64,000 nucleotides of DNA from Gluconacetobacter dulcium (GTDB lineage Bacteria; Pseudomonadota; Alphaproteobacteria; Acetobacterales; Acetobacteraceae), in the NCBI RefSeq assembly GCF_014174165.1, contig NZ_JABEQN010000007.1, forward strand, positions 120,116 through 184,115, written 5' to 3'. How positions within the stretch are numbered: position 1 is the first letter of the stretch; each line of letters starts with the position of its first letter. Below are positions 63,905-64,000 of this stretch, piece after piece. The notes beneath the pieces are model-generated. The model was given only the letters and a program-made list of their open reading frames with translations. It did not search any database and was not told the DNA's origin. Made by a program: the position numbers and the translations under genes.

Positions 63905-64000
63905 TCATGTGATCTGCAAAGTCTGACCTTTCTGGATCATGGCATTGAGGATGACGAGAAGCTGGCGTGCGATGGCGATAAGGATGGTCTTGGGTGCCTT
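63905..64000 (-). mobile_element. IS110-family transposase, 3' end (truncated by window)
   Basis: The last 31 codons on the minus strand read KAPKTILIAIARQLLVILNA, MIQKGQTLQIT and stop. This matches the conserved C-terminus of IS110/IS116-type transposases (transposase_20 domain). Most of the element lies beyond the window. It sits directly upstream of the prophage regulator. Confidence 0.75.

Overview
The window comes from a high-GC alphaproteobacterium, most likely an acetic acid bacterium (Acetobacteraceae, Gluconacetobacter/Komagataeibacter-like). The evidence is two three-subunit, membrane-bound periplasmic sugar/sugar-acid dehydrogenase operons (Tat-exported small subunit, GMC flavoprotein with an Fe-S type cysteine cluster, triheme cytochrome c), an OprB-type porin, and the general gene content. 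The genus is an inference.

Positions 1-11,000 are housekeeping: the 3' end of dnaE, rpsB, tsf, recO and parC on the plus strand; bpt, hemB and an amino-acid permease on the minus strand; then glyA with a strong intrinsic terminator. Positions 11,000-24,200 form a sugar-oxidation region. A gluconate 2-dehydrogenase-type operon (minus) is divergent from a LacI-family regulator. A porin follows (minus), and is divergent from a GlcG/HbpS-like protein, a sorbitol-dehydrogenase-type operon (small-large-cytochrome c) and a secreted beta-propeller protein (plus). Such systems oxidise sugars in the periplasm and pass electrons to the quinone pool. Positions 24,200-29,900 hold an aspartoacylase-family metallohydrolase, a DEAD-box RNA helicase, an ELM1-like protein, a large unrecognised protein and tRNA-Val(CAC).

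From the tRNA to about 63,900 lies a nearly complete HK97-type, siphovirus-like prophage, almost all on the minus strand. Read right to left, it has a CII/CP76-like regulator, a replication-initiator-like gene with an embedded repeat cluster, small early genes, a tyrosine integrase, a DUF3164-like protein, an adenine methyltransferase, HNH nuclease, terminase, portal, protease, capsid, neck genes, tail tube, a tail chaperone pair with a -1 slippery site, tape measure, distal tail proteins, two paralogous collar proteins, a very large fibre with a glycosidase-like domain, and lysis genes. Plus-strand cargo interrupts this: a BrnT/BrnA toxin-antitoxin pair and an RHH-nucleotidyltransferase-small protein cassette. 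The last 96 bases are the 3' end of an IS110-like transposase gene, just upstream of the prophage regulator. The right prophage end is not visible.

The items most worth a second look are the glycosidase-like tail fibre, the three-gene RHH-nucleotidyltransferase cassette with its hairpin and operator-like sites, the repeat cluster inside the replication gene (possible phage origin), the A_AAA_AAC frameshift site, and a 28-bp perfect palindrome inside the KilA-N gene.
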